The notes under the pieces were generated by a model that was not told the DNA's origin, ran no database searches, and was given only the letters and a program-made list of their open reading frames with translations. DNA of 64,000 bases from Cryptomeria japonica (Eukaryota; Streptophyta; Pinopsida; Cupressales; Cupressaceae): contig NC_081414.1 in the NCBI RefSeq assembly GCF_030272615.1, positions 311,750,164 through 311,814,163 of the forward strand, read 5' to 3'. Below are positions 29,840 through 40,909 of this stretch, piece after piece. Every line of letters starts with the position of its first letter. Within the stretch, counting starts at the first letter, position 1. The position numbers were made by a program, and so were the translations under genes.

Positions 29840-32800
29840 GTGTTGTAGTCAATGAGATGGAATATGTATGAAGCTACAAGTTTGTTTGCCCTTCTAAATG
29901 TTAGCTTGTTCCTCTTAACATATTGGATGAAGCTTTGAGTAGATTAGTTTCTCTGAGTAATACAAGAACTAGAAATCTGGGATAGTAGACGAATGGCTAG
30001 TGTGGTTGTCAAAGTAGTAGGTCCTTACATAACCCATCACAAAATTGGGTTCTCATGTGCAATAGTCTCCCTATCTATCTTGGCCTCTTTTGGATATCCC
30101 TAAAGAGTGGAAAATTTCGACCACTTAGTATGAATGATGCTGGCATTTGTAGTATCACATATTTTTCAAATAGCCTTCATGAACCTTGCCTTTACCTCAA
30201 CATCTTGTATAGGGGCAACTTTGCTAGGCCTTTGTGCATCCCACTTTGGGTTCAATGCATAGGCAGTCACCTGTAAGATGAATGATTGGTTGAATATGTT
30301 CATCTTAGAATTGCAATGTGGGGTCTTTCTCTTGTAAAATGGCTTTCATTTGACCAGGCATATTATCAATACATTCATACACCTCTCCAAGGTTAGGTGC
30401 ATTAGTGTCCCCATATCTAATGATTTTGAAGACTAGAGTAATGATAACGCCAATTTACTTTTGCATTAGTGCAAAAAGTCACTTCTCTCTACCTCCTTCA
30501 CCCTTTTTTCTTGTTTTGCCTTAGAATTAGTCCATTGATCTCACTTTGTTTTATGACCATTAGTTGCAATGCCTCTTGCAATTCAAGCATCCTCTCCAAG
30601 AGAATGAAGTAAAATGCATATCTAGTCTCTATAGGTTTCAAAAAGTCCCTCTTTGAGAAGGTCTCAAAAAGTGCATATGTAATGTGGTGGTTGCAAATAA
30701 ACATCTACATATCTCTAGCATCATTAACTACCTCTTCAATCCATTCGATTTTGTTTGTGTCCTTGTTTCATATCCCCTTTTGAGAACTAAAAGAATTAAT
30801 TGAGGACCCGTAGCCTATTCTTTATTTCCATAAGCTAAGGGAGATAATAATGGTATTTTAAGTGGGCCCAATCTCTTTATTTTCTAAAGGGCAACTTAAA
30901 TACTATTATAGGGTTTATGTAATATATAAAAAGTGTTTTTAACACTTAATTCAAAGTATAATTCAAAAAGTGTGTTCTGTAATTGAAAAACGTTATTTAA
31001 ATACTTGGAGGGAAAATGTAAATTCAAATAGAGGGCCCAAAAGACAACTGTAAAAGAAAGGCATTGCTCAAAGCAAATCATCTGTATTTGTCATTTTGCT
31101 GTTCCTTTCAATTTGGAGTTTGGGTTATTTAAGGATGAAAACTGTTTGTGTGGAAGATGTAGATAATGAAAATCCTCTTGATTTTCATATTGAATTTGAG
31201 GATTGAAAATCCTGTTATCCATTAGAGGCGATTCCATTTTGATTTGGGGATTACAAGTGTGCTGATTTGTTGGAGATTTATTGAGGATTTGAAGCCATTT
31301 TCAGCTGCTACAGTGGTACAATAGTGTAAAAGGGTTAGATTTGTCAAGTTTGAAGGGGTTTCAGATATTGTTGTTGTTTGTGGGCAATTTCAGTCACTAA
31401 ACATCATGTTTCTAGTTGCTGTACCATGTTGACTTCAATTTGTTGCTGATTTTTAATGGGGTGTTACAATATTGCTGCCTCCGTACTATCTTTATGTTGT
31501 TGATTTCTAGGGTTTACCTTCTAGATCTGTTGTCAATGGGCATTTTGCAGCCATTTGAGGAAGATAATAGACTTGTTTCAGTGCCTTCTAGCTGATGCTG
31601 TACAAGTTAGTGCCAATTTGAGTGTTTGTACCTTCTGTACAGTGGTACAAATTGTTGTAAGTGAATTTGTTTGATGAAATAAATAAAAGATGCCTTCGTA
31701 AATTGCTGTTCAAGGGCATGCTGCTGATAAATGTTTAGCATGGGATTAATTTGGTAATTTGGTGCGTCAATTCATATTTTAATTTCTGCTGTATTAGTTG
31801 TTTGTTATTGGTTATTTTCTGTTATAAAGGTCTGATCTGCTGTCATAAATAATCTCTGATTCATGTGAAAGTTTATTAAGGGTTTCAAACTTTCATGCAT
31901 TTTACCAACTGTTGTACATTAGATCTGCCAGTACCTTGTCATATTTTCATCACTTGAGGGTTCTAAAATTCATATTAGCTTGTGGGATATTGGATATGTT
32001 GTGCATAGTTGTGTATTTTGATTGAGAAGAGTTTTGCAAGATTGTAATATTTCTGATTAACACTAATTTAAGTAGGGTTTGGCATCTACATTAGGTATTA
32101 ATTCATCATTGTAGCTTGCATATATTTGGAAAATTGCAGATATCCTAATGTTGTCCAATACGGGACATTACACCTTGAGTATTTTATTCATGGCATGCAG
32201 ACAACGAGTCCACTAAATATGCTTGTAGGCCACCGCAACAACATCTTTGCAACTTTGCATGTATATACTATGTCTATCACTATTTACACCACATCCTTTG
32301 GCCCAACCTCCTCAATAGAATCTTTAAGGATTTGGAGCTATGAATCAGCATCCTTACGGTGCTGTGAACAATTGATAGCCTTAAGGAAGTAAGGGCCCTT
32401 TGTACATGTGAGCATGATGTTGATGAGTGGATGATGCCTGATGTTCATTCACCCATCCATGAGGATATTGCATCTACTAGTGACATAGGTAGCCTTAGTT
32501 TTCTCCATTAGAATATTAATCTTGGAATAATTCTTATGGTCTTTGTTTTTATTATTTTTGCCACAACTTCCTTGTAATAAGGAGAGCGAGTGACATGGAA
32601 TGGGATGTCATTGGCAAATAATTTTCTCTATTAGAATATTAATCTCGAAATAGTTCTTACGATTTTGTTTTTATTATCTTTGCCAAAACTTTCTTGTGAT
32701 AAGGAGAGTGACTCACATAGAATGGAATGCTATTGGCAAAGAAGAATTTGCCAATGGCATCAACCACCTCATCCTTATTTTGCACATTGAATAACTTACT

Positions 32801-33250
32801 TGCATTTGCAACATCAGTATTACTAGTCATTTCACACTTATGCTTAGGCTTTGTTGCCTTTGAACTATATGGAAAAGCAAGAATCATGGCTCTTGGAAAG
32901 TTCTAGTACTAGTAGCAGGATTTGTCGGTGGTAGAGTAGAAGCACCACGTGTTTTGTCTTCACCACAACCCGACAACCTATTTATTTCAGCCCTTTGTTT
33001 GAGTGACTATTTTCCACAGACATTCATGTCTTTGCCTCAAACATGAAGAAGGTGTGCATTAACACTTTTGTTGATGCCTTGAAATTTAAGTTGACAAAGT
33101 TGACATTTCCATAGCCTAGTGCCCCATGTTGCCCTACATTTTGCAAGAGGACTTTTAGTCAAGTGAACCTCAACAAATTCTTTTAATAACTTGCAAAGGC
33201 AATTAAAATGTGCACTCCTAATACAATTAATTGCTTCACTCCACTCACAT
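29840..33250 (-). pseudogene. hAT-superfamily transposase pseudogene with a solo LTR inside
   Basis: Read leftward. A BED-type zinc finger near 33040-33130 has WKCQLCQLKFQGINKSVNAH. The DUF659 region has KFFFANSIPFYVSHSPYHKK (32657-32887), then VVQIVTD-type and WTRCLHAMNKILK motifs near 32180-32330. The frame is then interrupted at 32172 and resumes at 30780 with NKDTNKIEWIEEVVNDARD and FSKRDFLKPIETRYAF (30498-30704). KDPTLQF-DEHIQPIIHLTGD lies near 30270-30340. The dimerisation domain (LAIRLLSQISSS, then SVKRNKLTFRR-like) is near 29860-29990. Numerous stops show it is dead. Confidence 0.8.
30781..32172. repeat. Probable solo LTR (1392 bp) inside hAT pseudogene
   Basis: It fills the gap where the hAT frame is interrupted. 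On the plus strand it runs TGAGAACTAAAAG to GGGACATTACA, that is TGTAATGTCCC to TTCTCA on the minus strand. Flanks are CCTTT and CCTTG, a 4 of 5 match for a TSD. No gag-pol sequence lies within. Orientation is uncertain; a TTATTTAAGG on the plus strand near 31125 could be a TATA box. Confidence 0.65.
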
Positions 33251-33320
33251 ATGTACTCTCAGTCTTAGATTCAACTCCTATAGTCTCTTATAGATGAAGA
33301 GCACACAAGAAATACTGAGT

Positions 33321-33338
33321 GGGGGGGGGGGGGGGGGG
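33321..33338. repeat. G18 homopolymer
   Basis: Eighteen consecutive G residues followed by TGGTGAATTAG. It belongs to an unassigned sequence that surrounds the solo LTR at 33536-35312. Confidence 0.95.
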
Positions 33339-33535
33339 TGGTGAATTAGTATTTCAAATTTTTAAAACTTTTAGAAGCATAAAACCACATAAAACTTAAA
33401 AAGAGTAACCATTAAGATGCAAACACCAAATTTCTTGTGGAAAATCCTTTTGGGTAAAAAACCATGGCACAAAAGCTTTCATTGATAGAATGGGCACCAA
33501 CCCAATGAGCACCAACTCACTAAGAGCACTGACTC

Positions 33536-35312
33536 TGTAATGTCTCCTACTTGGTTCAGGACAGTTTTAACAGTAATTAATCGATTTCCAATATTTTTAT
33601 AAGTTAACTAAATCGATTAAGAGACAAAACTATCTTAACATGAATCCAACCTAGGATGTTCTACCTTTTCTTTAGTTTGTCAAGTACTAGCTATCTTACC
33701 ATACTAAATAATTAATCCTATTTTTGATTTATAAATCATTTACGCATTTATTAATTTTTAATTAATAAATACTTATTATGATCAATTAATTAATAAATAC
33801 TTTGTTTTGGTGATTTAATAAATATTTATTAATTTACTAATTAATAATTACTTTTTATTATATTAATATTAACTATAATTATTATATTAATATTTATTAT
33901 TATCCATCTTTGTGTTATCCGTCATTGATCATTCTAATTATATAGATACATAAATAAGTAAATATAGTAATGTGGCAGACAGATCTGACACATAACAGAT
34001 CTGGTCTACCATTCTTATATTCTTATATATTGGCTTTACATATACTTCACTCTTATGCTAATATTATGTAATTTGCCTATTTGGGAATTTCCTTTATAAG
34101 TCTGCTGAAGATCAGTCTAAAAGAATAATTTTTGAGTTATATTCCCACCTAATATCAACACTATATAATAATTATAATTACAGCTTTATTATTATTATTA
34201 TTAAAACTATATTAGTTATTAAGTTTATTAAATTCTACATAATGATGATATCAGGCTCCATATATTATGAATATATATATTAAGCACATTCCCGTGCATA
34301 CCACAAAGAACAAAGATGCTACTGCCTGTAACTAAATAACAGTTCTGTTCTGATCCCATCCATTATTCATATCCCCTTGCAAATCTGTTAACCTCCATTA
34401 AATATCGTGTAATGCTGATCGGGTGCATCTCTTAATTTGGAACAGTCATATCCTTTCATTAATCAGGCCTCTTTATTATTTGTCTAATCGTGGCTCTTCA
34501 TTAACTGATGAGTAATGGTTAAGAGTTTAACTGGTAATAATTATGGACTTCAGATTTATTAATCCTCAATCGATTCCTCGTTAAACTATGATAAGGAGAG
34601 TAGGTAAATCGCAAGTCATAATCTTTGCTGATCGGTCTTACTAAAGTGGCACATTTATCTCATCATCCGAATATGTTCGGCTCCTCAATTACTTAATATT
34701 GATTCCTCAATGTCTATTCCTAATAGTTATATTTGCAACAAATAATACTATAGGCTTACTAGGATCTGTAACAGAACACACTTGTCTTCGGAAATATGGC
34801 TTTCCTCTATAGCCAATTGACTTGCTCAATATTGATATCTTATAGAACATCAAACTGGGTCTCTTCGATAATACGGATTTCCTCTAAACTTTGCACTACA
34901 TAATTAACTCCTATGAATACTCCACCCACTTTCAGGTGTCCTTCACATTCGTTCCTTGATTATTGTCCACTTCCACCTTGTCGTATTATCACACTGCTTC
35001 TAATACCCTAATCCGTTATTCATTTAATAATCTTGGACATTCTTGGGTATGATATTGTATTAAAATAATATTTAATATTGATATGATTAATATTATTTTT
35101 ATATTAATGAATGATTAATATAACTATTAACATCAATAATTAATTACATCACCAGGATGTGGGGTTATGACAACCCTCTCACTTTAGAGGAAAATCGTGA
35201 AGTCTCATAAATGAGACGATTTTCCAATATTATTAAATGCTAATTAATAAATGTTTTAATTATCGTATTTATTTAATCACCATAATCCAATGTCCAAAGG
35301 GGGGTTATGACA
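33536..35312. repeat. Solo LTR (1777 bp) with perfect TSD
   Basis: Starts TGTAATGTCTCC and ends GGGGTTATGACA; GACTC occurs directly before (33531-33535) and after (35313-35317). No coding region, PBS or second LTR is inside. It is very AT-rich. A compound hairpin at 35189-35225 (GGAAAATC/GATTTTCC around GTCTCAT/ATGAGAC) lies near its right end. The family is unknown. It most likely arose by recombination between the LTRs of a full element. Confidence 0.82.
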
Positions 35313-35317
35313 GACTC

Positions 35318-37800
35318 TTATCAATTGAGACACCAACCTCCAATACACAAAAGTGAACATCAACTCTAGAAATAGGGAGAGGAACAATCTCTTATCTTGG
35401 TGCATCACCTCCTTTCATTTTAAGCATTTCTCTCTTCCCTTTTCCTCTGCAATTTGTTAGGATAGGCCTAGGATTTAGTTTTGCAGTGTTGAGTTGGTTC
35501 AACACCTGCACCTGCATTAAGAAGGAAGCCGACCTTCTCCGGAGATTCAACTCCCTTGCGCAAGGTCCCACACTTCGGGGTTGTTTCCATGTTTCACAAG
35601 GTTGCTGAGTTGATATCTCAACAAGGGTGCGAGCTTTTGTGATAATAGTTATCATCCCAGTGCTTCAAGTAATAAGGAAGACACCAAGAGAGGTCCTATC
35701 AAGGGAGAAAGTAAGAAGAGAAGGAACTACCCCTAGTCTTCTATAATGGAGTAGCCTGCTTCTCACAAAGAAGATTATCTTCGAGGAGATTGGAAATAGA
35801 TGTAGTCAAGTTCAGGATGATATGCACCGAATCCATGATAAGATAGTGGGAGTAGCACAGATTGTCTTGGGGAGGAAGATTGATCCAGGGACAGTTATAG
35901 AGGCCAAGGAGTTACAAGAAAGAATAAAGGTTATCTTCCACGGTACTGATGGTATGACAATTAAAGAGCAAATGAATGATATGCTAGAGTTCGTAGTCTT
36001 GGCAAGTAAAACTCAAGAGCTCGAACTTGAATGGGAGGATCCCATCATCAAAGCTTTCGATGAAGTCATGCACATGGAAGAGTAGCTGAAATCTCTACTT
36101 GAGATCCCGATGACTGAAATAGAGGAGATTGTGATTAGATTCATCGAATATGCTAGAAAGGAACGTGAGAAAAGGAACTAGATTCTAGAAGATAGTTTGT
36201 TATGATCCCATGTGGCATTTTGCGTTCCTATTGGAGGATGCTTCCTCGGTTTTCGTGCTGGCACATGCTATTTTCCTATTGGCTGATTCATGATGATGAT
36301 TATCTAGATAGGGTTTTCATTTGTATCAAACCCTAATTAGGGTTTAGGTGGCAAGATCTTGGCCCTTGATCTCCATTTGATCTTTGCCTTTCATTGTATT
36401 TAGGAGTCTTATATAAGCTTCGCTCATTTCATTTGTAATAGTTAATAGCAATGTCAATGATGTTAGTAATAGCAATAGAGTAGAAGAGAGAGTAATAGTG
36501 TTAGAATATTGACAAGAGAAAGACTTGATGAATTGTTGTTGTTTGGCTATTGGATCAAGAAAACATTGAAGTTATGGTGTTTTTGCTCAATCCATGAAGC
36601 TTTTTGCATGGTTCTTTTGTCATCTCAAGTCAATCTTTGATGTTAGTTGTGTTTAGATTAAATGATGGAATGTTGCATTTGATATATTGTGAAACTCGTT
36701 ATCCATACCACTGGCTTTTTGCTGATTGTAAGCGAGCCTTGTGTGGTCAACTCGAACATTTGAAAGTGTTTAAGTTCGATTATTGCTAAATCATTGATAT
36801 GCATTAAATTGATGGTGTCTATGATTAGTAGTAATTTTAAAATCTCCAAACATCCTTAGAAGATTGCACTAGTTTTAGTGGAGTTGTTTGTGTATGGCAA
36901 AGCTATAACTAGTTGAGTTTCACTTGTGTCATTTCTTCGTCCATTCATTTTAGAATAGCTTAGAATTTCTCCAAACCCTCATCTTTTGCCATTTTTTTTG
37001 ATAATCATTTAGTAGTCTTAGGAAGGAATCCCATTGCATACTATCTGCCAATTACTTCTTTAAATCTTTTCGAACCATAAATGCCCCTTGATGAAACAAC
37101 AATCACAACGACCAACTAAGCTTATCCACACGTAGTGATCCTACATATATGAACCTTGGAGTCTTTTTGGGTGATCCTTAAGCTAATCTTCAGCATCCAA
37201 GAGATTTTATTCAAGAGAGGATAAGGTAAGGTATTTAATTTTGTGTTCGCATGTGCCTAAAAAACACATCAACAAAGGGAGGCTTCAAAAATTGTAAATT
37301 TGATTGTTCCTCCATCCTTACATCAAGGCACTCCAACCAGGTGCATTTTGGCATTGTTTCCAATGAGCTTTGTTAATGTATATGTTTGAAGTCATGGCTG
37401 CCCTTGTACTCAGAAAATTCTGGGTATTAGTTTACAAAATGTCTCATCATTGGTGAAGGTCATTGTATGAGTTTCTTTAATCATTATATATGACAATAAA
37501 GGAGGAATAAGACTGCATTTTTTAATTTCATATTAGTCTAAGGTTTCATGCAAACTGTTTGTTATAATGTCAGCCGCCTGTATGTGCATGACTATATCTC
37601 TAGTTGGGTGAAGAACACTATAAATTTGTTGTATATGCATTCCTGGCTATCATACTTTCATTTACAGTCATTTGTAGTTGTTCATTTATGAGAAATATGT
37701 GATGGTTCACTTCTATACCAATCTGAAAGTTCCTGAGACGACAAACATCCTAACACACAAACCTCTTAAACCGCATAACAAGCAGTTTGGACAGCAAATA
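35318..37800. other. Unassigned region, probably an eroded retroelement
   Basis: The flanking sequence of the solo LTR joins smoothly when it is removed. It contains a possible coding segment at 35822-36085 and an LTR-like stretch near 36198-36560 (TGTTATGATCCCATG, a TATATAAG box near 36410, then a CATTTGTAATAG leader). No polymerase, RNA gene or confirmed boundary was found. The rest, 36600-37670, shows nothing recognisable. Confidence 0.4.
35822..36085 (+). CDS. Hypothetical ORF, possible retroelement fragment
   Basis: 87 codons: MHRIHDKIVGVAQIVLGRK, then ELQERIKVIFHGTDGMT and LEWEDPIIKAFDEVMHMEE, followed by a TAG. The same frame continues for about 37 codons (LKSLLEIPMTEIEEIVIR) to a second stop, and extends upstream (FEEIGNRCSQVQDD) without an ATG. 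The charge pattern and length look like coding sequence, but I recognise no domain. It lies about 110 bp before an LTR-like segment, so it may be the end of a degenerate element ORF. Confidence 0.35.
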   Translation: MHRIHDKIVGVAQIVLGRKIDPGTVIEAKELQERIKVIFHGTDGMTIKEQMNDMLEFVVLASKTQELELEWEDPIIKAFDEVMHMEE

Positions 37801-38143
37801 TTCCTTGTTCGCAGTCATTATAGGACAGGGGATATTACATACATGGGTGGTGCCAAGCAACACGACTTCTTCAAAAGTCTGCTTACCATAAATCAACACG
37901 CCTCTTCATCAAGGAGCGGTTACATTATAACTAACCTGTCTTTTCACCAAGGGTGGCAGGATTAATAATTAGTTATATATGCAAATACAAATACAAAGTC
38001 GACAAGGATACATATTAAATCGGCGCACATAAATGCTTATAAATCGATCCTATAAAATGTCTAAGGCCAATAGGCCAATTAGACATTTAGATTAGCTATG
38101 TCGGCCCATAGAAGGAATCCGACCGAAGCTATAATCATTAACA
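37800..38143 (-). repeat. Element D 3' LTR (outer end not defined)
   Basis: On the minus strand it begins TGTTAATGATTATAGC directly after the PPT. A hairpin with perfect 10-bp arms (AAATGTCTAA/TTAGACATTT, 38055-38088) and a TATA-like GCATATATAACT (plus 37971-37982) fit an LTR. I cannot place the far end, so 37800 is an estimate. Confidence 0.6.
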
Positions 38144-38158
38144 CTCCCTCTTAGCTAG
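38144..38158 (-). other. Element D polypurine tract
   Basis: CTAGCTAAGAGGGAG on the minus strand next to TGTTAATG; nearly identical to element C. Confidence 0.85.
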
Positions 38159-38197
38159 GGAGGAATCCTTCTCAATATTAGAGTCACATAGTGACAT

Positions 38198-38416
38198 CCA
38201 CCATGGCTACTCCTAGAGGGTGGGTCCATCATGGCTACTCCCATGTATGGAAATGCAAAAGAACACAAGTGATGTCATCATCTCATTATGACGTTCACCA
38301 TGGCTACTCCCACAGGGTGAATAAACACAAGTGCTAAGTCATGGAGTCTCTCACATGACATCCACCATGGCTACTCCCAGAGGGTGGATCCACCATGGCT
38401 ACTCCCAAAGGGTGGA
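38198..38416 (-). repeat. Element D stem-loop array between RNase H and PPT
   Basis: Five units share the plus-strand core ATGGCTACTCC flanked by short complementary arms. The arms are CCACC/GGTGG (38198-38223), TCCAT/ATGGA (38225-38251), TTCACC/GGTGAA (38294-38321), ATCCACC/GGTGGAT (38360-38389) and TCCACC/GGTGGA (38389-38416). The arms change together while the loop stays the same. The position matches the array in element C but the sequence is unrelated. Confidence 0.82.
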
Positions 38417-38420
38417 ACAA

Positions 38421-38555
38421 GGGCTTTCACCTCAAACTCTCTCTCACAGAGAAGAATGCATTAACAAGAGCTTGCACCTCAAACTAATCTCACAGAGAAG
38501 AATGCATTAACAAGGGCTTGCACCTCAAACTTCTCTCACAGAGAAGAATGCATTA
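38421..38555 (-). repeat. Tandem repeats (about 48 bp, three copies) in element D
   Basis: Three units contain CTTGCACCTCAAACT (first unit CTTTCACCTCAAACT), then TCTCACAGAGAAG and GAATGCATTA. Each carries a small hairpin around CAC (TCTCT-CAC-AGAGA type). They lie between the stem-loop array and the RNase H end. Confidence 0.88.
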
Positions 38556-38559
38556 TAGT

Positions 38560-38933
38560 ACATCTCAAGAAATTATTGATGCTGAGACTCCCTCTCAGCA
38601 AGTGCTTCATTCTCCACAACACCAAGCTTGTCTCGAAAATGCACAAACTTCACTTTGGCAATGGCTTGGTGAGAATGTCAGCCGTCTATTCCTCAGTACA
38701 AATGTATCTCAACTGAGCAATATTCCTTTGTACCATATCTTTGATGTAGTGGTATTGGATCTCAACATGTTTTGTTCTGTCATGGAACACTAGATTGCAG
38801 ATAGCTTCACACAACTTTGGTTATCACAATGAATAATTGTAGGCTCCAACGATTGTCAAAACAATCCTGCAACGAGCTTCTGAAGCCACACTGCTTCGTG
38901 AGTTGCCACACATGCTGCAATGTATTCAGCCTC
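38560..38933 (-). pseudogene. Element D RNase H, C-terminal part
   Basis: Minus-strand reading from 38933 gives EYIAACVATHEAVWLQKL, then IIHCDNQSCVKLSA, FHDRTKHVEIQYHYI-like sequence in a shifted frame, and ADILTKPLPK-like sequence. It continues exactly from the RT/RNase H frame at 44486-45631 once element E and one TSD are removed. Frameshifts follow the LVAGLF and KLSA motifs. Confidence 0.88.
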
Positions 38934-39198
38934 TGTTTACCCTCTCGGGTGAATAACTTAAAGCATACAGCACGTAATGCAAAATAATAACGCCATAGAT
39001 ATTAGACAAGTATAAGAAATGCTATTCCATTCATAATTGTTCTCCCTCACAAGTTACATTCGGAAGTATATAAAGATACCGAGGTGGTGCGAGCGCCAAC
39101 CGTCGTACCGCAACTGCCACCCCTCGGTTGCCAACTAACCAACACAATTACAACTTAATTAACTAGTTTTATTTCTGTGTACAATATTGCCGCGAACA
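38934..39198 (-). repeat. Element E 3' LTR (265 bp)
   Basis: TGTTTACCCTCTCGGG to GCCGCGAACA on the plus strand. Preceded by GCCTC. Confidence 0.95.
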
Positions 39199-39216
39199 TC
39201 ATCCCCCCCAAAAGAA
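39199..39216 (-). other. Element E polypurine tract
   Basis: Minus-strand TTCTTTTGGGGGGGATGA directly before the 3' LTR. The G-run and spacing match element B. Confidence 0.7.
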
Positions 39217-39219
39217 AAG

Positions 39220-39239
39220 AAGTCGTCTCTAGACAACTT
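39220..39239 (-). repeat. Hairpin upstream of element E PPT
   Basis: On the minus strand AAGTTGTCT and AGACGACTT pair over 9 bp (one G-U) around a 2-nt loop, 21 nt from the LTR. The stem core is the same as in element B (27493-27511). Confidence 0.82.
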
Positions 39240-39342
39240 AATACAAAATAGAGATGACATTAAATAGAACTGCTGACGCTAGTCGAGCCCGGAACTTATA
39301 CACCTGCTGCGTCCTCACTTAAAAACCCTTTTCTATTATCAT

Positions 39343-39720
39343 CCTATGCTCAAGTGCGGATTTCACCATTAGTGCTTCCTTTGACATCACAATCCTCTTG
39401 TGCCTAAACCAAATTTGTTTGCAAAACACGCGTTTCAGTCTCAGCCTCCACCAACTGCTACTCAAATGATACTGTCTCCCTAGCCAATTTGTCCTCGATA
39501 GCCACTCGTGCTGCCCTTTCTTCATCCAACTCCTGGTTACGCTTAGCTAAGTTTCACGCTACTCCTGCCTCCAACCTGGTGGTCAGCTCCTCCCGAGCCC
39601 TCTGTGCATCCACCAAGGCAACTGCACGTCCAGCCGAGACATACTCCAAGTTCCTCAAAGTGTACCATTCCTGCCTGGAGGAGGCCACAACCCGCTGGCA
39701 CAAAGGCTAGGAGACACCTC
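39343..39720 (-). pseudogene. Element E 3' coiled-coil ORF
   Basis: Minus-strand frame reads CQRVVASSRQEWYTLRNLEY, then DAQRAREELTTRLEAGVA, stop, NLAKRNQELDEERAARVAIE, DKLARETVSFE, stop, QLVEAETETRVLQTNLV, stop. The Glu/Arg/Leu-rich pattern is a typical coiled coil. It sits between integrase remnant and PPT like the coiled-coil frame of element B. Three stops show decay. Function unknown. Confidence 0.6.
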
Positions 39721-39999
39721 AAATCCTCCATCACACTCCCCAAAGGCTAATAACTGAACTGAATAACTCCCTGATGTCATACAACTGCGCGGACCTGCAA
39801 TGCCTTCCCTCAAACTCTGTTTGTTCCCAACCTCCAAATCCGTCTCCCTCTACGGCTTATGGCTTCCCCGCCAATGCTTAGCTGCAAGCTTCTTTCTCAT
39901 AGTACGGACAATCACAACACTTACCGTGACATCTCTAATGCCCTTCGCCCAACTCCAACAAGTGTACTGTAGCTCAAAAATAAACTGGGATTTGGGGGT

Positions 40000-40137
40000 A
40001 GTGCCCCCAGCGGGGTCTGGGCAGCGCCCCAGCGGGGTTGAGGGGCAGCGCCCCTCACGGGGTTCCGGGGCAGCGCCCCTCACGGGGTTCCGGGGCAGCG
40101 CCCCAGGTGCGGGGTCGAGGGGCAGCGCCCCTGCCAC
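40000..40137. repeat. GC-rich palindromic repeats in element E
   Basis: At least five copies of GGGCAGCGCCCC or GGGGCAGCGCCCC (each able to fold as GGGGC-AGC-GCCCC), separated by CACGGGGTTCC-type spacers. Confidence 0.92.
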
Positions 40138-40909
40138 CAACACCAATTTACAACCCTCAGAACCATACGAAAGTCCATGGCGCACATCGTTTATTTGATA
40201 TTTTAAGATGCAAAAAACCTTCTTCTCCACTCTAAATTTCCAGTGTCCTGGCTCCAGACTCCATCGAATGATTTTAAATCTGGTTGTTGTTTTTTATTTT
40301 TTTTTGTTTTCCACTGTAATGTCTTCGATGGCACCTCGGCCATACAACCTCCCCGTACGGTCAACAACAACACTAGCACCTCCAATCGTACGACCACCTT
40401 CCCGTGCGGTCAACACCTGTCCACCGTACGACTGTGTTTGTTTGTGCAGTGCTGCGTTTATGGCTGCGTTGCTGTGCGCGCTGGGTTGCGTGTCTTTCTT
40501 CGTGCGTGATGGCTGTGGGTTTCCTTTGCCTTCTTTTTTCTTTTTCTCCCTTTGGGTTCCTTCTCTTTTTTTTTTTTTTCCCCATGCGTGGTGCTTTTTG
40601 TGTTTGCGGGGGTTATGTTTTTTTTTCGTTTTAATTGTTTTGTCTTTGCGGGCTTCGGGCTTTGTAGTTGCGGGTGCCACCGCACGGTGGTCACCGTCGG
40701 TGTTACCATCGTGCCCCCGTTTTTTTTAAATTTTTTTTTTGACCTAGCCGTATAGTCAACTGTCGTACGGACCCGTACGACTGTATGATGTTTTTTCTTT
40801 CTTTTTTACCAGCCGTATGACCATCTACCGTACAGACCCGTACGACCGTACTGTGTGTGTGTGTGTGTGTTTTTTTTTCCAATTTCCTAATTTAGCTTCT
40901 CGGTTTTCC
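40138..40909. other. Low-complexity part of element E with CGTACG motifs
   Basis: T-rich, pyrimidine-rich sequence with several GTACGG/CGTACGAC motifs (40350-40430 and 40745-40855) and a (GT)n run at 40854-40870. Open frames here, on either strand, are low complexity and I do not call them genes. Confidence 0.6.

Noticed and set aside
36198-36600. A complete LTR
   Set aside because: It has a TG start and a TATA box, but I found no matching second copy, PBS or TSD, so no boundary is claimed.
37678-37965. 95-codon plus-strand ORF
   Set aside because: It overlaps the presumed R/U5 part of the element D LTR in antisense and has no domain.
38198-38555. Regularly spaced repeats that could suggest a CRISPR array
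   Set aside because: Eukaryotic retroelement context, repeats not identical, spacers not uniform, no cas genes.
40208-40755. Phe/Val-rich frames resembling membrane segments
   Set aside because: They come from a T-rich tract in element E; overlapping frames on both strands are all low complexity.
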